64,000 bases of DNA from Gracilimonas mengyeensis (GTDB lineage Bacteria > Bacteroidota > Rhodothermia > Balneolales > Balneolaceae). Position numbers and translations under genes: made by a program. Shown here in pieces: positions 54,802 to 63,667 of this stretch; the stretch's first letter is position 1; each line of letters begins with the position of its first letter. Below the pieces are notes generated by a model. It saw only the letters and a list, made by a program, of their open reading frames with translations. It made no database searches and was not told the DNA's origin. Location of the stretch: assembly GCF_900182705.1 (NCBI RefSeq), contig NZ_FXTP01000015.1, forward strand, positions 1-64,000. Reading direction: 5' to 3'.

Positions 54802-56835
54802 ATGCAAAAAACGTTACTCACTCTTTTAGCACTCATCGTATCCTTTTCTGCCGTAGCTCAAAAACGAGCTATGACTACCGACGATTACATCAACATGGTA
54901 AACCTGCGTTCTTCCTACCTGTCACCGGACGGGGAGTTTGTGATTTTCGGGAAGTCGAAAGTGGATTGGGATGAAAACGAATACAACACCAAATATTACT
55001 ACATCCCGGCTGATAGCGGCGATAGCTACCAGTACCTGGGCGAGGAGGGAGGCAGCGACATCAAGTTCTCTCCCGATGGGAAATACATCTCCCTGAAACG
55101 CCGGGCTGATAAAAAATCCCAGATCTTTCTGCTGCCCACACAGGGAGGGGAAGCCGTTCAGCTCACCGAACACAAAAGCAGTGTGGGAAGCTATGAATGG
55201 GGCGCAGATAGCAAAACCATTTATTTTGAATCGGATGTTCCAAAATCATCCGAAGAAAAGAAAAAATATGAGGCCGGTTACGACCACTTTTTTATGGATG
55301 AGCCACCTCATGGCCAATCTGAAGGCGAGTGGAATCACCTTTGGAAATTTGATATCGACAGTAAAGAAGAAACCAAGCTAACACATGGTGAGTTAATTAT
55401 TGGAAGTTTCACCGTCTCGCCAGATCAAAAACGATTGCTCTATACAGCCAAATTTCAAAACCGGAGAAACCTGGGTAATAAATCTGAGATTTATCTGCTG
55501 CAGATTGGCGATTCCACGGTCACACAACTTACCGATAATGATGCCCCTGAAGGAAGCCTGACCTGGTTGCCTGATAACAAGCATTTTGTATATAGTGCTC
55601 CTGATGATGAAGAGTGGGAACTTCGCCAAGATAAACTCTGGAAAATGAATGTAGATTCTAAGGAATATGAAATGATTTCCGGGAATTATAATGGAGATAT
55701 GCGTGGGTATTACGTATCTCCAAACGGGAAAAAAATCTATTTCCAGGGAACTGAAAAAACCAATACGAACCTATATTCTTTGAATGTTGACAATGGCCGG
55801 GTGCAGCGACTATCGGATGTTACCGGCACGTTTAATGTGATGGATTTTGACAAGAAAAGAGAGACCGTGTTGTTCTCTAAAGAAGATATTGTAACCCCGG
55901 CTGACTTATATGTAGCTGATTTAGGAGATCTTGAAAATCCAACCCGTCTCACCGATTTAAATCCCTTTGTGCGAGACAGCCTGCAGTTGGCCGATTACGA
56001 AGTAGTAAGCTGGGAAAGCTACGATGGTCTCGAAATTGAAGGCATCAAATATACTCCGGCTGAAGTAGAGAATGATGGCTCTGCTCCATTCCTGCTGCAC
56101 ATCCACGGTGGACCGGCGGGTGTGTTTACCAATTCATTCTCGGCACGTTACCATGTGTGGGCAGGTCTGGGTTATGTACAGCTGGCGCCAAATGTAAGAG
56201 GAAGTACGGCTTATGGCGATGAATTCCTTCAAGGCAATATGGAAGATATTGGCGATGGCGACTACAACGACCTCATGAGTGGCGTGGATATGATGATTGA
56301 AAACGAAGAAGTGGATTCCGATAAAATGGCTGTTCGGGGATGGAGTTACGGAGGTATTTTAGGTGGAACCGTGATCACCAAGACTGATCGTTTCAAAGCT
56401 GCGTCTTTAGGGGCTATGGTATCCGATTGGTCTTCTGAATATGGGCTGGGTTTCAATTACGATGTGCGTCTTTGGTACATCGGGGGAACTCCCTGGAACA
56501 ATCCGGAAGATTACCGCCACCGTTCACCTGCAACCCACGCAGCTGATGTAACTACGCCAACCTTGTTTCTACATGGGCTCAACGATCGTGTGGATACACC
56601 CGCACAAAGCCAGATTTTCTTCACCTACCTGAAAGACATTGGTAAAGTGGATACGCGCTACATAAAATTTAAGCGTGAAGGCCACGGCTTCCGGGAACCC
56701 CGCAACCAGCGCACCCGTGATATCGAAGAGATAAAATGGATTCAAAAGTACACGCTTGGCTTAGATTGGGAAGCTTGGGAGCGAGCTGAGAAAAAAGACA
56801 AGAAAAGTGATGAAGAATCTGAAAAGGATAGCTAA
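54802..56835 (+). CDS. S9-family prolyl oligopeptidase
   Basis: A 677-residue secreted peptidase (signal MQKTLLTLLALIVSFSAVA). An N-terminal seven-blade propeller (about 25-390, with SPDGxxISL and WGADSKTIYFES turns) precedes a C-terminal alpha/beta-hydrolase. Catalytic residues: Ser in RGWSYGGILGG (GxSxGG), Asp in GLNDRVDTPAQS and His in EGHGFREPRN. S9 enzymes cleave short peptides, often after Pro. A Lys/Glu-rich tail follows. A good terminator lies 35 bp downstream. Confidence 0.93.
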   Translation: MQKTLLTLLALIVSFSAVAQKRAMTTDDYINMVNLRSSYLSPDGEFVIFGKSKVDWDENEYNTKYYYIPADSGDSYQYLGEEGGSDIKFSPDGKYISLKRRADKKSQIFLLPTQGGEAVQLTEHKSSVGSYEWGADSKTIYFESDVPKSSEEKKKYEAGYDHFFMDEPPHGQSEGEWNHLWKFDIDSKEETKLTHGELIIGSFTVSPDQKRLLYTAKFQNRRNLGNKSEIYLLQIGDSTVTQLTDNDAPEGSLTWLPDNKHFVYSAPDDEEWELRQDKLWKMNVDSKEYEMISGNYNGDMRGYYVSPNGKKIYFQGTEKTNTNLYSLNVDNGRVQRLSDVTGTFNVMDFDKKRETVLFSKEDIVTPADLYVADLGDLENPTRLTDLNPFVRDSLQLADYEVVSWESYDGLEIEGIKYTPAEVENDGSAPFLLHIHGGPAGVFTNSFSARYHVWAGLGYVQLAPNVRGSTAYGDEFLQGNMEDIGDGDYNDLMSGVDMMIENEEVDSDKMAVRGWSYGGILGGTVITKTDRFKAASLGAMVSDWSSEYGLGFNYDVRLWYIGGTPWNNPEDYRHRSPATHAADVTTPTLFLHGLNDRVDTPAQSQIFFTYLKDIGKVDTRYIKFKREGHGFREPRNQRTRDIEEIKWIQKYTLGLDWEAWERAEKKDKKSDEESEKDS

Positions 56836-56869
56836 CAGAGATTCTCAACGTTATTTGTAGTAGTAGAGT

Positions 56870-56897
56870 AGGGCGGGCCGTGTGTCCGCCCTTTTTT
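56870..56897 (+). terminator. Terminator of the S9 peptidase gene
   Basis: The stem agggcgg/ccgccct, with a 9-nt loop, is followed by six T directly after the peptidase gene. Confidence 0.88.
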
Positions 56898-56923
56898 ATT
56901 TTTGAATATCCGGGGCAAATAAA

Positions 56924-57271
56924 TTAAATATCCAGCAGGATGGCTAAATTATTGAGCACTTTCTCTTTACTACTTTCTGACAAAGAACCAATCCTTTTTA
57001 TCAAGCGCTGATTATCAATAGCGCGGATTTGGTCCATCATAATGTCGCAATCTTCATTTAAACCATTGTCTCCGGCAATCAATCCTACTCTCAAAATTTT
57101 GGATTGCGGCTGAACGTTTGTTGTTAATGGACAGATTATAGTAGAAGGGTGCCCGCTTTCATTCAGTAAATCAGTTTGAAGAACCACAACAGGTCTTCGT
57201 TTACCTGCTTCAGTACCCATTCTTGGATTAAGATCAGCAATCCAGATATCAAACTGATGTATCCTTTCCAT
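56924..57271 (-). CDS. MazF/PemK-type endoribonuclease toxin
   Basis: A 115-residue PemK/MazF fold protein: QFDIWIADLNPRMGTEAGKRRPVVVLQTDLLN at the start, PSTIICPLTTN near 42-52 and MMDQIRAIDNQRL near 77-89 are the family blocks. MazF toxins cleave mRNA at short motifs and are held by the upstream antitoxin. The start overlaps the antitoxin stop by 1 bp (TGATG), so the two are coupled. Length and blocks are complete. Confidence 0.92.
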   Translation of the reverse strand: MERIHQFDIWIADLNPRMGTEAGKRRPVVVLQTDLLNESGHPSTIICPLTTNVQPQSKILRVGLIAGDNGLNEDCDIMMDQIRAIDNQRLIKRIGSLSESSKEKVLNNLAILLDI

Positions 57272-57495
57272 CAGTCCTCAATGGTTTCAAATTCTTTTAG
57301 TACGGTGAGAGATTCTTCTTTAACTAATTTAGATTCATTTTTTAGCTGCTGCTTTAAATCTTCTCTTTTCTGCTTACTATTGTAGGCTCTGATGGCCTCA
57401 GAGATATATTTATTTCTGGAAGTGTTCTTTTGTGATAAGATCTTCTCTGTCTCTACAAGTGTTTTTTCGTCTATTTGAAAAGAAATGGTCTTCAT
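57271..57495 (-). CDS. MazE-like RHH antitoxin
   Basis: A 74-residue protein. The N-terminal MKTISFQIDEKTLVETEKIL followed by NTSRNKYISEAIRAYN is a ribbon-helix-helix DNA-binding unit. The Lys-rich, acidic C-terminal tail should wrap the toxin. It precedes and overlaps mazF by 1 bp, the usual antitoxin-first order. Confidence 0.85.
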   Translation of the reverse strand: MKTISFQIDEKTLVETEKILSQKNTSRNKYISEAIRAYNSKQKREDLKQQLKNESKLVKEESLTVLKEFETIED

Positions 57496-57559
57496 GATCC
57501 TGTCTTATTTTCAACTAATGTAATTTCAAATTGTGACAGATTCAAAGAAATCATGAGCG

Positions 57560-57760
57560 CTAGTTCCTTTTAGCCAGCCATACCACTCCCCAAATCAATC
57601 CAACCAAAGCCAAAGCCAGACCAAAACCTCCGAGGAAAGCATACAGCAGGTAGGGAATGATGATACTTACAACAATGCCGGTGATGGCTTTAAGAGGGGC
57701 AGCAGCTACAGCGGATGCACCAAGAAATGAATTAATTAATCGGGCCAGACGTGAAAACAT
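57560..57760 (-). CDS. Small two-helix membrane protein
   Basis: A 66-residue hydrophobic protein with two membrane segments (about 25-43 and 45-62) and a short basic C-terminus (AKRN). It has no known family. It lies between the MazEF pair and a repeat-rich gap on the same strand as both. It could be a toxin-like or stress membrane peptide, but there is no direct evidence. Confidence 0.55.
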   Translation of the reverse strand: MFSRLARLINSFLGASAVAAAPLKAITGIVVSIIIPYLLYAFLGGFGLALALVGLIWGVVWLAKRN

Positions 57761-57826
57761 AAGAATCAGTTTTTATTAAAGTCTTTGCGCGATTACGAGT
57801 GCTTGGAGTAAAAGATTCAAATGCGA

Positions 57827-57980
57827 GTGATATGGTGATATAGTGATATGGTGATTTAGTGAGAGGGTGATTTTGCCTGCACAAATAAACCAAATCTGCA
57901 CAACTTAGGTGACGGATACTAAAATTAGGATATACGTTACTGGAAAAACACTATATCACTAAATCACCATATCACTAAAT
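57827..57980. repeat. 8-bp tandem repeat arrays in inverted orientation
   Basis: Six 8-mers of the form GTGATATG/GTGATTTA run from 57827 to 57874. Four complementary 8-mers of CACTAAAT/CACCATAT type run from 57949 to 57980, ending at the dusB stop. The outer parts pair perfectly over 22 bp (57841-57862 with 57956-57977). A related, less regular stretch follows serS (about 53755-53785). Confidence 0.7.
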
Positions 57981-58969
57981 TAAGCCACCGCATGAATCTC
58001 AGTCTCGTCAAAGTTGTAGAGCAGCTCCAGAATAGGATCCATTTCGTCGTGTTCCATCAATTGCATGCGTAGTTTTTTTCCGTTGCGTACGCCCTTCAGG
58101 TATTGGCCGTAATGCTTTTTCATGATGATGACGCCGTAGCGTTCACCATGCTGTTTTACAGAAAGCTGAAGTTGTTCCGCGCACAATTCAACCCGCTGTT
58201 TCACCGTAGGCTCGGGTAACAATTCACCGGTTTCCAGGTAGTGTTTGGTTTGCTCAAAAATCCAGGGATTGCCGATGGCGCCCCGGCCAATCATCACACC
58301 ATCTACACCGGTTTCTTCAAACATCTTTTTAGCCAGTTCGGGGGAAGTCACATCGCCGTTGCCGATAATGGGAATTTCGAGTCCGGGCGTATTTTTGAGT
58401 TTCTTCAGCCAGTCCCAGCGGGCATCGCCTTTATACTTTTGGGCGCGGGTGCGGGCATGAACGGTAAGCGCCTTCACACCAAGCTTTTGTAGCATTAGTG
58501 CCACTTCCTGGATTTTGATAGTATTATCATCCCAGCCCAGGCGGGTTTTTACGGTCACCGGACGGTCTTTAACCGCATCCACCACGGTACCCGCCATACG
58601 CTCCATCATCGCTAAATCTTTGAGGCATCCGGCCCCGGCGCCTTTTTTTACAATCTTATAGACCGGGCAGCCAAAATTGATATCTACCAAATCGGGATTC
58701 TGATCTACGGCTACCTTGGCGGCCCCTTCCATGGCTTCCTCGCGTCCGCCAAAAATTTGCACGCCAAAGGGACGTTCCATCTCCTCAAAATCCATTTTTT
58801 GCATGGCGATATCGGAATCCCGGATGATAGCTTCCGAGCTGATAAATTCAGTGAATACAATATCTGCCCCTTTTCTTCTACAGATTTGGCGGAAAGGGGA
58901 GTCTGTGACATCCTCCATTGGGGCTAAGAATAAAGGCTGCTCCGGTAATTCGATGGAACCGATGTTCAT
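57980..58969 (-). CDS. dusB: tRNA-dihydrouridine synthase
   Basis: A 329-residue FMN enzyme reducing uridines in the tRNA D-loop. Signatures are LAPMEDVTDSPFRQICRRKGAD at the start, VDINFGCPVYKIVKKGAGAGCLKD with the catalytic Cys, and GVMIGRGAIGNPWIF near 225-239. Length is normal. It ends inside a short inverted tandem-repeat region. Confidence 0.95.
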   Translation of the reverse strand: MNIGSIELPEQPLFLAPMEDVTDSPFRQICRRKGADIVFTEFISSEAIIRDSDIAMQKMDFEEMERPFGVQIFGGREEAMEGAAKVAVDQNPDLVDINFGCPVYKIVKKGAGAGCLKDLAMMERMAGTVVDAVKDRPVTVKTRLGWDDNTIKIQEVALMLQKLGVKALTVHARTRAQKYKGDARWDWLKKLKNTPGLEIPIIGNGDVTSPELAKKMFEETGVDGVMIGRGAIGNPWIFEQTKHYLETGELLPEPTVKQRVELCAEQLQLSVKQHGERYGVIIMKKHYGQYLKGVRNGKKLRMQLMEHDEMDPILELLYNFDETEIHAVA

Positions 58970-59223
58970 GTTGGGCTAAAGTCTCTTTGATGTTGCTAAT
59001 TTGAAAACAAAGATACAGCTTTTCGAGAGGATTTTTAAAAGTGGTTATTGAACGAGTTGTTAAGGGGTGAATGGTGATCAAATTTTAGATCTTATAAGGT
59101 TATATCTCCAAAACTCTGGAAGCTTTTACCTAGCCATTTACATTTCACAAAAAGATCGAATCTTTCCTATGTAAATCCTCTAAATCTGCGTTTATTTGGG
59201 TGAAATAAATAGTAGAGATTAAT

Positions 59224-60015
59224 ATGAAAACCTTAGTGGCTTTTATTGCCCGCACCGGATATATCACCAAGGGCATTGTGTATTTTTTTGTAGGATTGTT
59301 TGCCGTTCAAGCCGCTATAGGGGTATCTGCAGCTGCTTCAGGCACCAAGCAAACGATTCAGGAATTTATCTATCGTCCTTTTGGGGATATTATTCTATAT
59401 GTATGTATGGCTGGACTTTTCGCTCATGCTGTCTGGCGTATCCTGCAAGCTATAAAAGATCCCGAAGAAAGAGGCAGTGGGGCCGGGGTAATGTTTTTCA
59501 GGTTGATCGATTTCTTAACGGGATGCCTCTACATTTCTTTGTCTTATGCCTGCTGGCAAATTTTGCAAGGGCTGCAAACGCAGAGTAGTGACAAAAATAC
59601 GGAGGTATGGGTGGGCAAAATTCTGGTGTTGCCTTTTGGGAAGTGGTTGGTGCTATTTTGTGCACTGGTGATTGTAGTGGCAGGCTTATACCAGTTTTAT
59701 TCTGCGGCTATTGCGAGCTTTGATTACAGTTTCGAAGACACCAAAATGTCCGAAAAGGAAAAAAAGATGCTACGGACCCTGGGGCAAATAGGTATCAGTG
59801 CGTGGGGCGTGGTGTATTGTATGGTCGGATTTCTTTTTTACCAGGCAGCCATGCAGTTTGATGCCGATGAAGCCGGTGGGTTGTCCGATGCTTTGAATGC
59901 ACTCCAAGAGCAACCCTTTGGCGTATGGATTTTAGGAGCTACTGCAGGGGGCTTACTAATCTATGGTATTTATTTGCTCATCTTATCCTATTACCACAAA
60001 ATTTATGGGCGATAG
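59224..60015 (+). CDS. DUF1206 integral membrane protein
   Basis: A 263-residue protein with about six hydrophobic helices arranged as three similar pairs, as expected for DUF1206: ARTGYITKGIVYFFVGLFAVQAA, FGDIILYVCMAGLFAHAVWRILQA, LRTLGQIGISAWGVVYCMVGFLFYQA and EQPFGVWILGATAGGLLIYGIYLL. The family function is unknown. It stands alone. Confidence 0.88.
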   Translation: MKTLVAFIARTGYITKGIVYFFVGLFAVQAAIGVSAAASGTKQTIQEFIYRPFGDIILYVCMAGLFAHAVWRILQAIKDPEERGSGAGVMFFRLIDFLTGCLYISLSYACWQILQGLQTQSSDKNTEVWVGKILVLPFGKWLVLFCALVIVVAGLYQFYSAAIASFDYSFEDTKMSEKEKKMLRTLGQIGISAWGVVYCMVGFLFYQAAMQFDADEAGGLSDALNALQEQPFGVWILGATAGGLLIYGIYLLILSYYHKIYGR

Positions 60016-60342
60016 AGCAGTGATGAATAATGGGCGTTCGGGTTAGTATCTCAAATTTTATCGAAATTGCTCCGGCCTTCAGACCGGTGAAAGCGTATCC
60101 CTTTTGTAAAGAACCCGAATTTTGATGGTATTAAAGTCCATACGTTGGTTGAGGGTCGGCAGCAAGAAAAGCAAAGGCGAAATCGTGCAAAAAGAAGTTT
60201 TAAAGTCATCCCTGCGAAGGCAGGGATCTAAATGCTGATATCAAGCGAACTATTGATTTCTAATAACAATAAGATTCCGGGCTTACGCTGCGGAATGACT
60301 GCAAAACATATTCTATCTAATTTTACCTCGAACTGACGCTAA
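60016..60342. other. Intergenic gap with dispersed palindromes
   Basis: No gene is supported. It contains a perfect 8-bp hairpin atccctgc-gaag-gcagggat (60208-60227), of a kind common as intergenic repeats in many bacteria. A second pair attccg/cggaat near 60275-60297 encloses an imperfect stem. Both resemble REP sequences. Confidence 0.5.
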
Positions 60343-62208
60343 TTATTGCTCCAAAACCTTCACTTCTATGGAAGAGGGATGATCTTTTTCATGATAAACC
60401 CGCTGGGTGGCATTGATAAAATCAGCTTCAGAGGCTTCAAAAATGTTGGGGACGTATTTTTGGGGATTCAGATCAATTAAAGGAAACCAGGTGCTTTGAA
60501 TTTGAACCTGGATTTTATGGCCCTTTTTGAAAGTGTGGAGCACATCCTGTAACGGCAAATCTACATACGTGATTTCTCCGGGCACGAAAGGTTCAGGCTC
60601 TTCATAGCTGTTGCGGAAACGTCCGCGAATCACTTCACTGCGCACCATTTGGTGATAGTTGTCCAGCTCAACGCCTTCGGGCATTTCCTCCGGCTCTTTT
60701 ACGCCCTGAGGATAGACGTCTACTAATTTTACGATCCAGTCAGAGGCGGTGCCTGTTGTAGATACATACAAATTGGCCAGGATATCACCGGCGAGAGTTA
60801 AATCGTCTTTCAATACTTCTGTCTCGAAAGTAAGAACATCGGGGCGGCGGGCGGCAAAGCGCTGGTCGCTGGTCATGTAGGGACGCGGTGTAAATCGCAG
60901 CTCGGGTGTTTCAATATGCGGCACCGGCTTGGATAAATCACTCACATATTCAGAAAATGCATCGTCGTTGCCTGATGGTTTGCTCTCGTTCAGAGATCCA
61001 TCCCCATGAATAAACCAAGTTTTTGCGGATGATTTTTTGGGTGGCCACTGATCAAATTTTCGCCATTCCTTCCGGCCGGTATCAAACATATACGCTTCCG
61101 GGATGTTTGCATCGCCTTCGCCTTTCAGATGAGCTTCAAAAAAGGGATACTCCATTTCCTTTTTGAAGAAATCAGATAAATCATCCCCAAAATAAATATC
61201 CCCAACTAACTGATGCTCACTGCTTCGCGCCCAGTCGCCATGACTCCAGGGACCCATAACGATAGAATTGGCAGCTTCAGGGTTTTCTTTTTCTATGGTT
61301 TGATAGGTGTGTAGCGGTCCATATAAATCCTCGGCATCAAACCAACCGCCTACCACCAGCACAGCATGATCGATGTCCCGCAGGTGAGGAAGGATATTTC
61401 GGGATTGCCAGAAATCGTCATAATTGGGGTGGTTGATGATTTCCTGCCAGAAGAAATTGTCCTCTCCATAATATTTTAAGGATTTGGAAAGCGGAGTGAG
61501 GCTATCCAAAGCAAACTGATAGAAATCCATACCGGGAACTTCAGGGAGTGAGTACCAGGAAGTATCGGTCGGTCCCTCATGTTGATAGCCGAACACATTG
61601 GTGGCAAACCAATAGCCCATCAGGTACGCGCCCTGATGATGAAAGTCATCAAAAAAGAAATCTGCAATAGGAGCTTGCGGCGAAGAAGCCACCAAAGCAG
61701 GATGCGCATTGGGGAGGACGGCCGTGGTGTAATAGCCGGGATAGGAAATACCGTACTGTCCCACTTTTCCAATATGGTTTGGGATGTTAGCCAGCAGCCA
61801 TTCGATGGTGTCGTAAGTGTCAGAGCTTTCATCCGGACCTTCGGGGCCGGGAATATTGGGCGTCATGGTAGAATAACTGCCTTCCGACATCCAGCGTCCG
61901 CGCACATCCTGACAAACAAAAATATAGCCCGATTCTACCAGGTAGGGGTTAGAATGAATGGCATAGGGGAAAGCATCTTCGCCATAAGGCCGGCAACTGT
62001 AAGGAGTACGTTTTATCAGTATTGGATAGCTTTTAGAAGTGTCTTTTGGAGCATAAATGGTAGTATGCAGCTTAATGCCATCCCGCATTTCAATTTGGAG
62101 CTCCTGTTTGGTGTAATCCTCATTCGAAGGATTTTGAGCAAATGAAGGACTGGAATAAAAGGTTAGAGCAAGAAGAAAAGATAAGAGAAGTGACTTAGCA
62201 TATAACAT
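60343..62208 (-). CDS. CocE/NonD-family secreted hydrolase
   Basis: A 621-residue enzyme of the X-Pro dipeptidyl-peptidase S15 / cocaine-esterase group, with signal MLYAKSLLLSFLLALTFYSSPSFA. Catalytic Ser lies in GQYGISYPGYYTTAVLP; Asp is in the VVGGWFDAEDLYG region and His in MGPWSHGDWAR. A C-terminal jelly-roll (about 450-620) holds LYVSTTGTASDWIVKLVDVYP and HKIQVQIQSTWFP. It acts on acyl or aminoacyl substrates, not deducible further. It is monocistronic. Confidence 0.92.
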   Translation of the reverse strand: MLYAKSLLLSFLLALTFYSSPSFAQNPSNEDYTKQELQIEMRDGIKLHTTIYAPKDTSKSYPILIKRTPYSCRPYGEDAFPYAIHSNPYLVESGYIFVCQDVRGRWMSEGSYSTMTPNIPGPEGPDESSDTYDTIEWLLANIPNHIGKVGQYGISYPGYYTTAVLPNAHPALVASSPQAPIADFFFDDFHHQGAYLMGYWFATNVFGYQHEGPTDTSWYSLPEVPGMDFYQFALDSLTPLSKSLKYYGEDNFFWQEIINHPNYDDFWQSRNILPHLRDIDHAVLVVGGWFDAEDLYGPLHTYQTIEKENPEAANSIVMGPWSHGDWARSSEHQLVGDIYFGDDLSDFFKKEMEYPFFEAHLKGEGDANIPEAYMFDTGRKEWRKFDQWPPKKSSAKTWFIHGDGSLNESKPSGNDDAFSEYVSDLSKPVPHIETPELRFTPRPYMTSDQRFAARRPDVLTFETEVLKDDLTLAGDILANLYVSTTGTASDWIVKLVDVYPQGVKEPEEMPEGVELDNYHQMVRSEVIRGRFRNSYEEPEPFVPGEITYVDLPLQDVLHTFKKGHKIQVQIQSTWFPLIDLNPQKYVPNIFEASEADFINATQRVYHEKDHPSSIEVKVLEQ

Positions 62209-62430
62209 GGCGTTATTCTGTTCGTGAAGAGATTGTAGCTAAAGCAGGACACAAAATTCCTAAAATATCATAGGTAGGTACTCTTCTTTTGTGAAGAAGT
62301 TATGAGGTCATCATGAGCTGGAGAAAGACTTTTTTGGAAAAATCTGGGCAAAATGAACTTTCTTAGTGGTCTCTTACGCATCTAAAGCAAAAGAACTATC
62401 TAATCTAAATCAATAATTAATTTTTTTGCT

Positions 62431-63612
62431 ATGGATAAATCATTTACTATTGATAAAGGAAAAACCCATTTTTTCCTGACTTTTTTTATTTGTTTGATAA
62501 CAGGCTGGTTGGTACAAACCAATCCGGTAAATGCCCAGATGTATTACGTTTCGGGCGATACACTTTGGGTGCAGGAGTCAGCCGATGCCGATCCGGTTTT
62601 TATTGCTGATGGAACCACCAATCCCATATATGCGGTTGAGGCAGATGTTGACAATGGGTACCTGTACTGGTCGCAAGAAGCGTCTTTTGATACCGAGATT
62701 TACCGGACTTCATTGGATGATTTCACCAGCGAGATGCTGGTAGACGCAGGTGGCAGTGTTCGGGGTATAGCACTGGATACTGAAAATGGAAAAATCTATT
62801 GGGCCGATCTTCAAAACTCCGGCGCCATCGAAAGGGCCAATCTGGATGGTACGGAAATAGAAACCCTGGTATCCGGTGAAACCACCGAGGGAACCCTGGA
62901 TATTGCCTTGGACATCGCTAATGGCAAAATGTACTGGGTAAAAACCGGCGCCGTGATGCGGGCAAATATGGACGGAAGCGAAGTGGAAACGGTTGCAGAG
63001 ATGGCATCCTATATTCAACCCCAAGGCATAACACTGGATACAGGCAATGGTTTTGTTTACTGGTCGGATACCAGCAGCGATGAAATCCTCAGAGCACCAG
63101 TATCAGGCGGAGATAGCGAGACATTTGTGGATGCCGACTCGCCTTCAGCTTTAGAACTGGATGCCGATGCGCAAAAATTGTATTGGATAGAGGATTACAC
63201 CTTTTCCGGTAATGGAGGAGCCATTTATCGCTCTGATCTGGATGGCAGCAATGTGGAGATAGTGATGGAACTTTCCTGGACGCGCAGTGCATTGGCTGTT
63301 TCCGGTTGGGGTTCTGCCGTTTCCGCGGAAAGAGAAACAGAAATGCCTTCTTCCGTGAAGTTATATGACAATTATCCCAATCCTTTCAACCCCTCTACAG
63401 TGATCAGTTATCAGTTACCAGTGAGCAGTGAAGTTTCCCTAAAGGTTTTTGATATGCTGGGGCGCGAAGTGGCAACGCTGGTGGATGGCAACGTGCCTGC
63501 CGGGGAGCATAATGTGCAGTTTGATGCGGCCGGACTTTCCAGCGGGATGTATTTTTACCGGCTCACAGTGGGCGATAAAATTCAAACCGGAAAAATGACG
63601 CTGCTGAAATGA
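62431..63612 (+). CDS. YWTD/LDL-B repeat protein with type IX sorting domain
   Basis: A 393-residue secreted protein. A signal ends near TNPVNA (about residue 34), followed by LDL-receptor class B (YWTD) repeats: NGKIYWADLQNSGAIERANLDGTEIETLV, NGKMYWVKTGAVMRANMDGSEVETV, NGFVYWSDTSSDEIL and KLYWIEDY. A C-terminal sorting domain starts with LYDNYPNPFNPSTVISYQL and ends SSGMYFYRLTVGDKIQTGKMTLLK. It is exported by the type IX system. Gene context gives no ligand. It is followed by a REP-like terminator. Confidence 0.9.
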   Translation: MDKSFTIDKGKTHFFLTFFICLITGWLVQTNPVNAQMYYVSGDTLWVQESADADPVFIADGTTNPIYAVEADVDNGYLYWSQEASFDTEIYRTSLDDFTSEMLVDAGGSVRGIALDTENGKIYWADLQNSGAIERANLDGTEIETLVSGETTEGTLDIALDIANGKMYWVKTGAVMRANMDGSEVETVAEMASYIQPQGITLDTGNGFVYWSDTSSDEILRAPVSGGDSETFVDADSPSALELDADAQKLYWIEDYTFSGNGGAIYRSDLDGSNVEIVMELSWTRSALAVSGWGSAVSAERETEMPSSVKLYDNYPNPFNPSTVISYQLPVSSEVSLKVFDMLGREVATLVDGNVPAGEHNVQFDAAGLSSGMYFYRLTVGDKIQTGKMTLLK

Positions 63613-63636
63613 GGGCATGGTTAATCCATAATATCT

Positions 63637-63667
63637 GGTTCAAGCATCTTGCTTGGACCCTTTTTTT
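63637..63667 (+). terminator. REP-like hairpin acting as terminator
   Basis: ggttcaagca (63637-63646) and tgcttggacc (63650-63659) pair with one mismatch and are followed by C and seven T. It is the second copy of the palindrome at 45758, here with a T-run 24 bp after the YWTD gene, so a dispersed repeat may serve as a terminator. Confidence 0.7.

Noticed and set aside
57827-57980. CRISPR-like array
   Set aside because: Repeat units are only 8 bp with no spacers, and no cas gene is present.
61579-62145. 188-residue ORF antisense to the CocE/NonD hydrolase
   Set aside because: Shadow of a gene with clear catalytic motifs; composition is that of a reversed coding frame.
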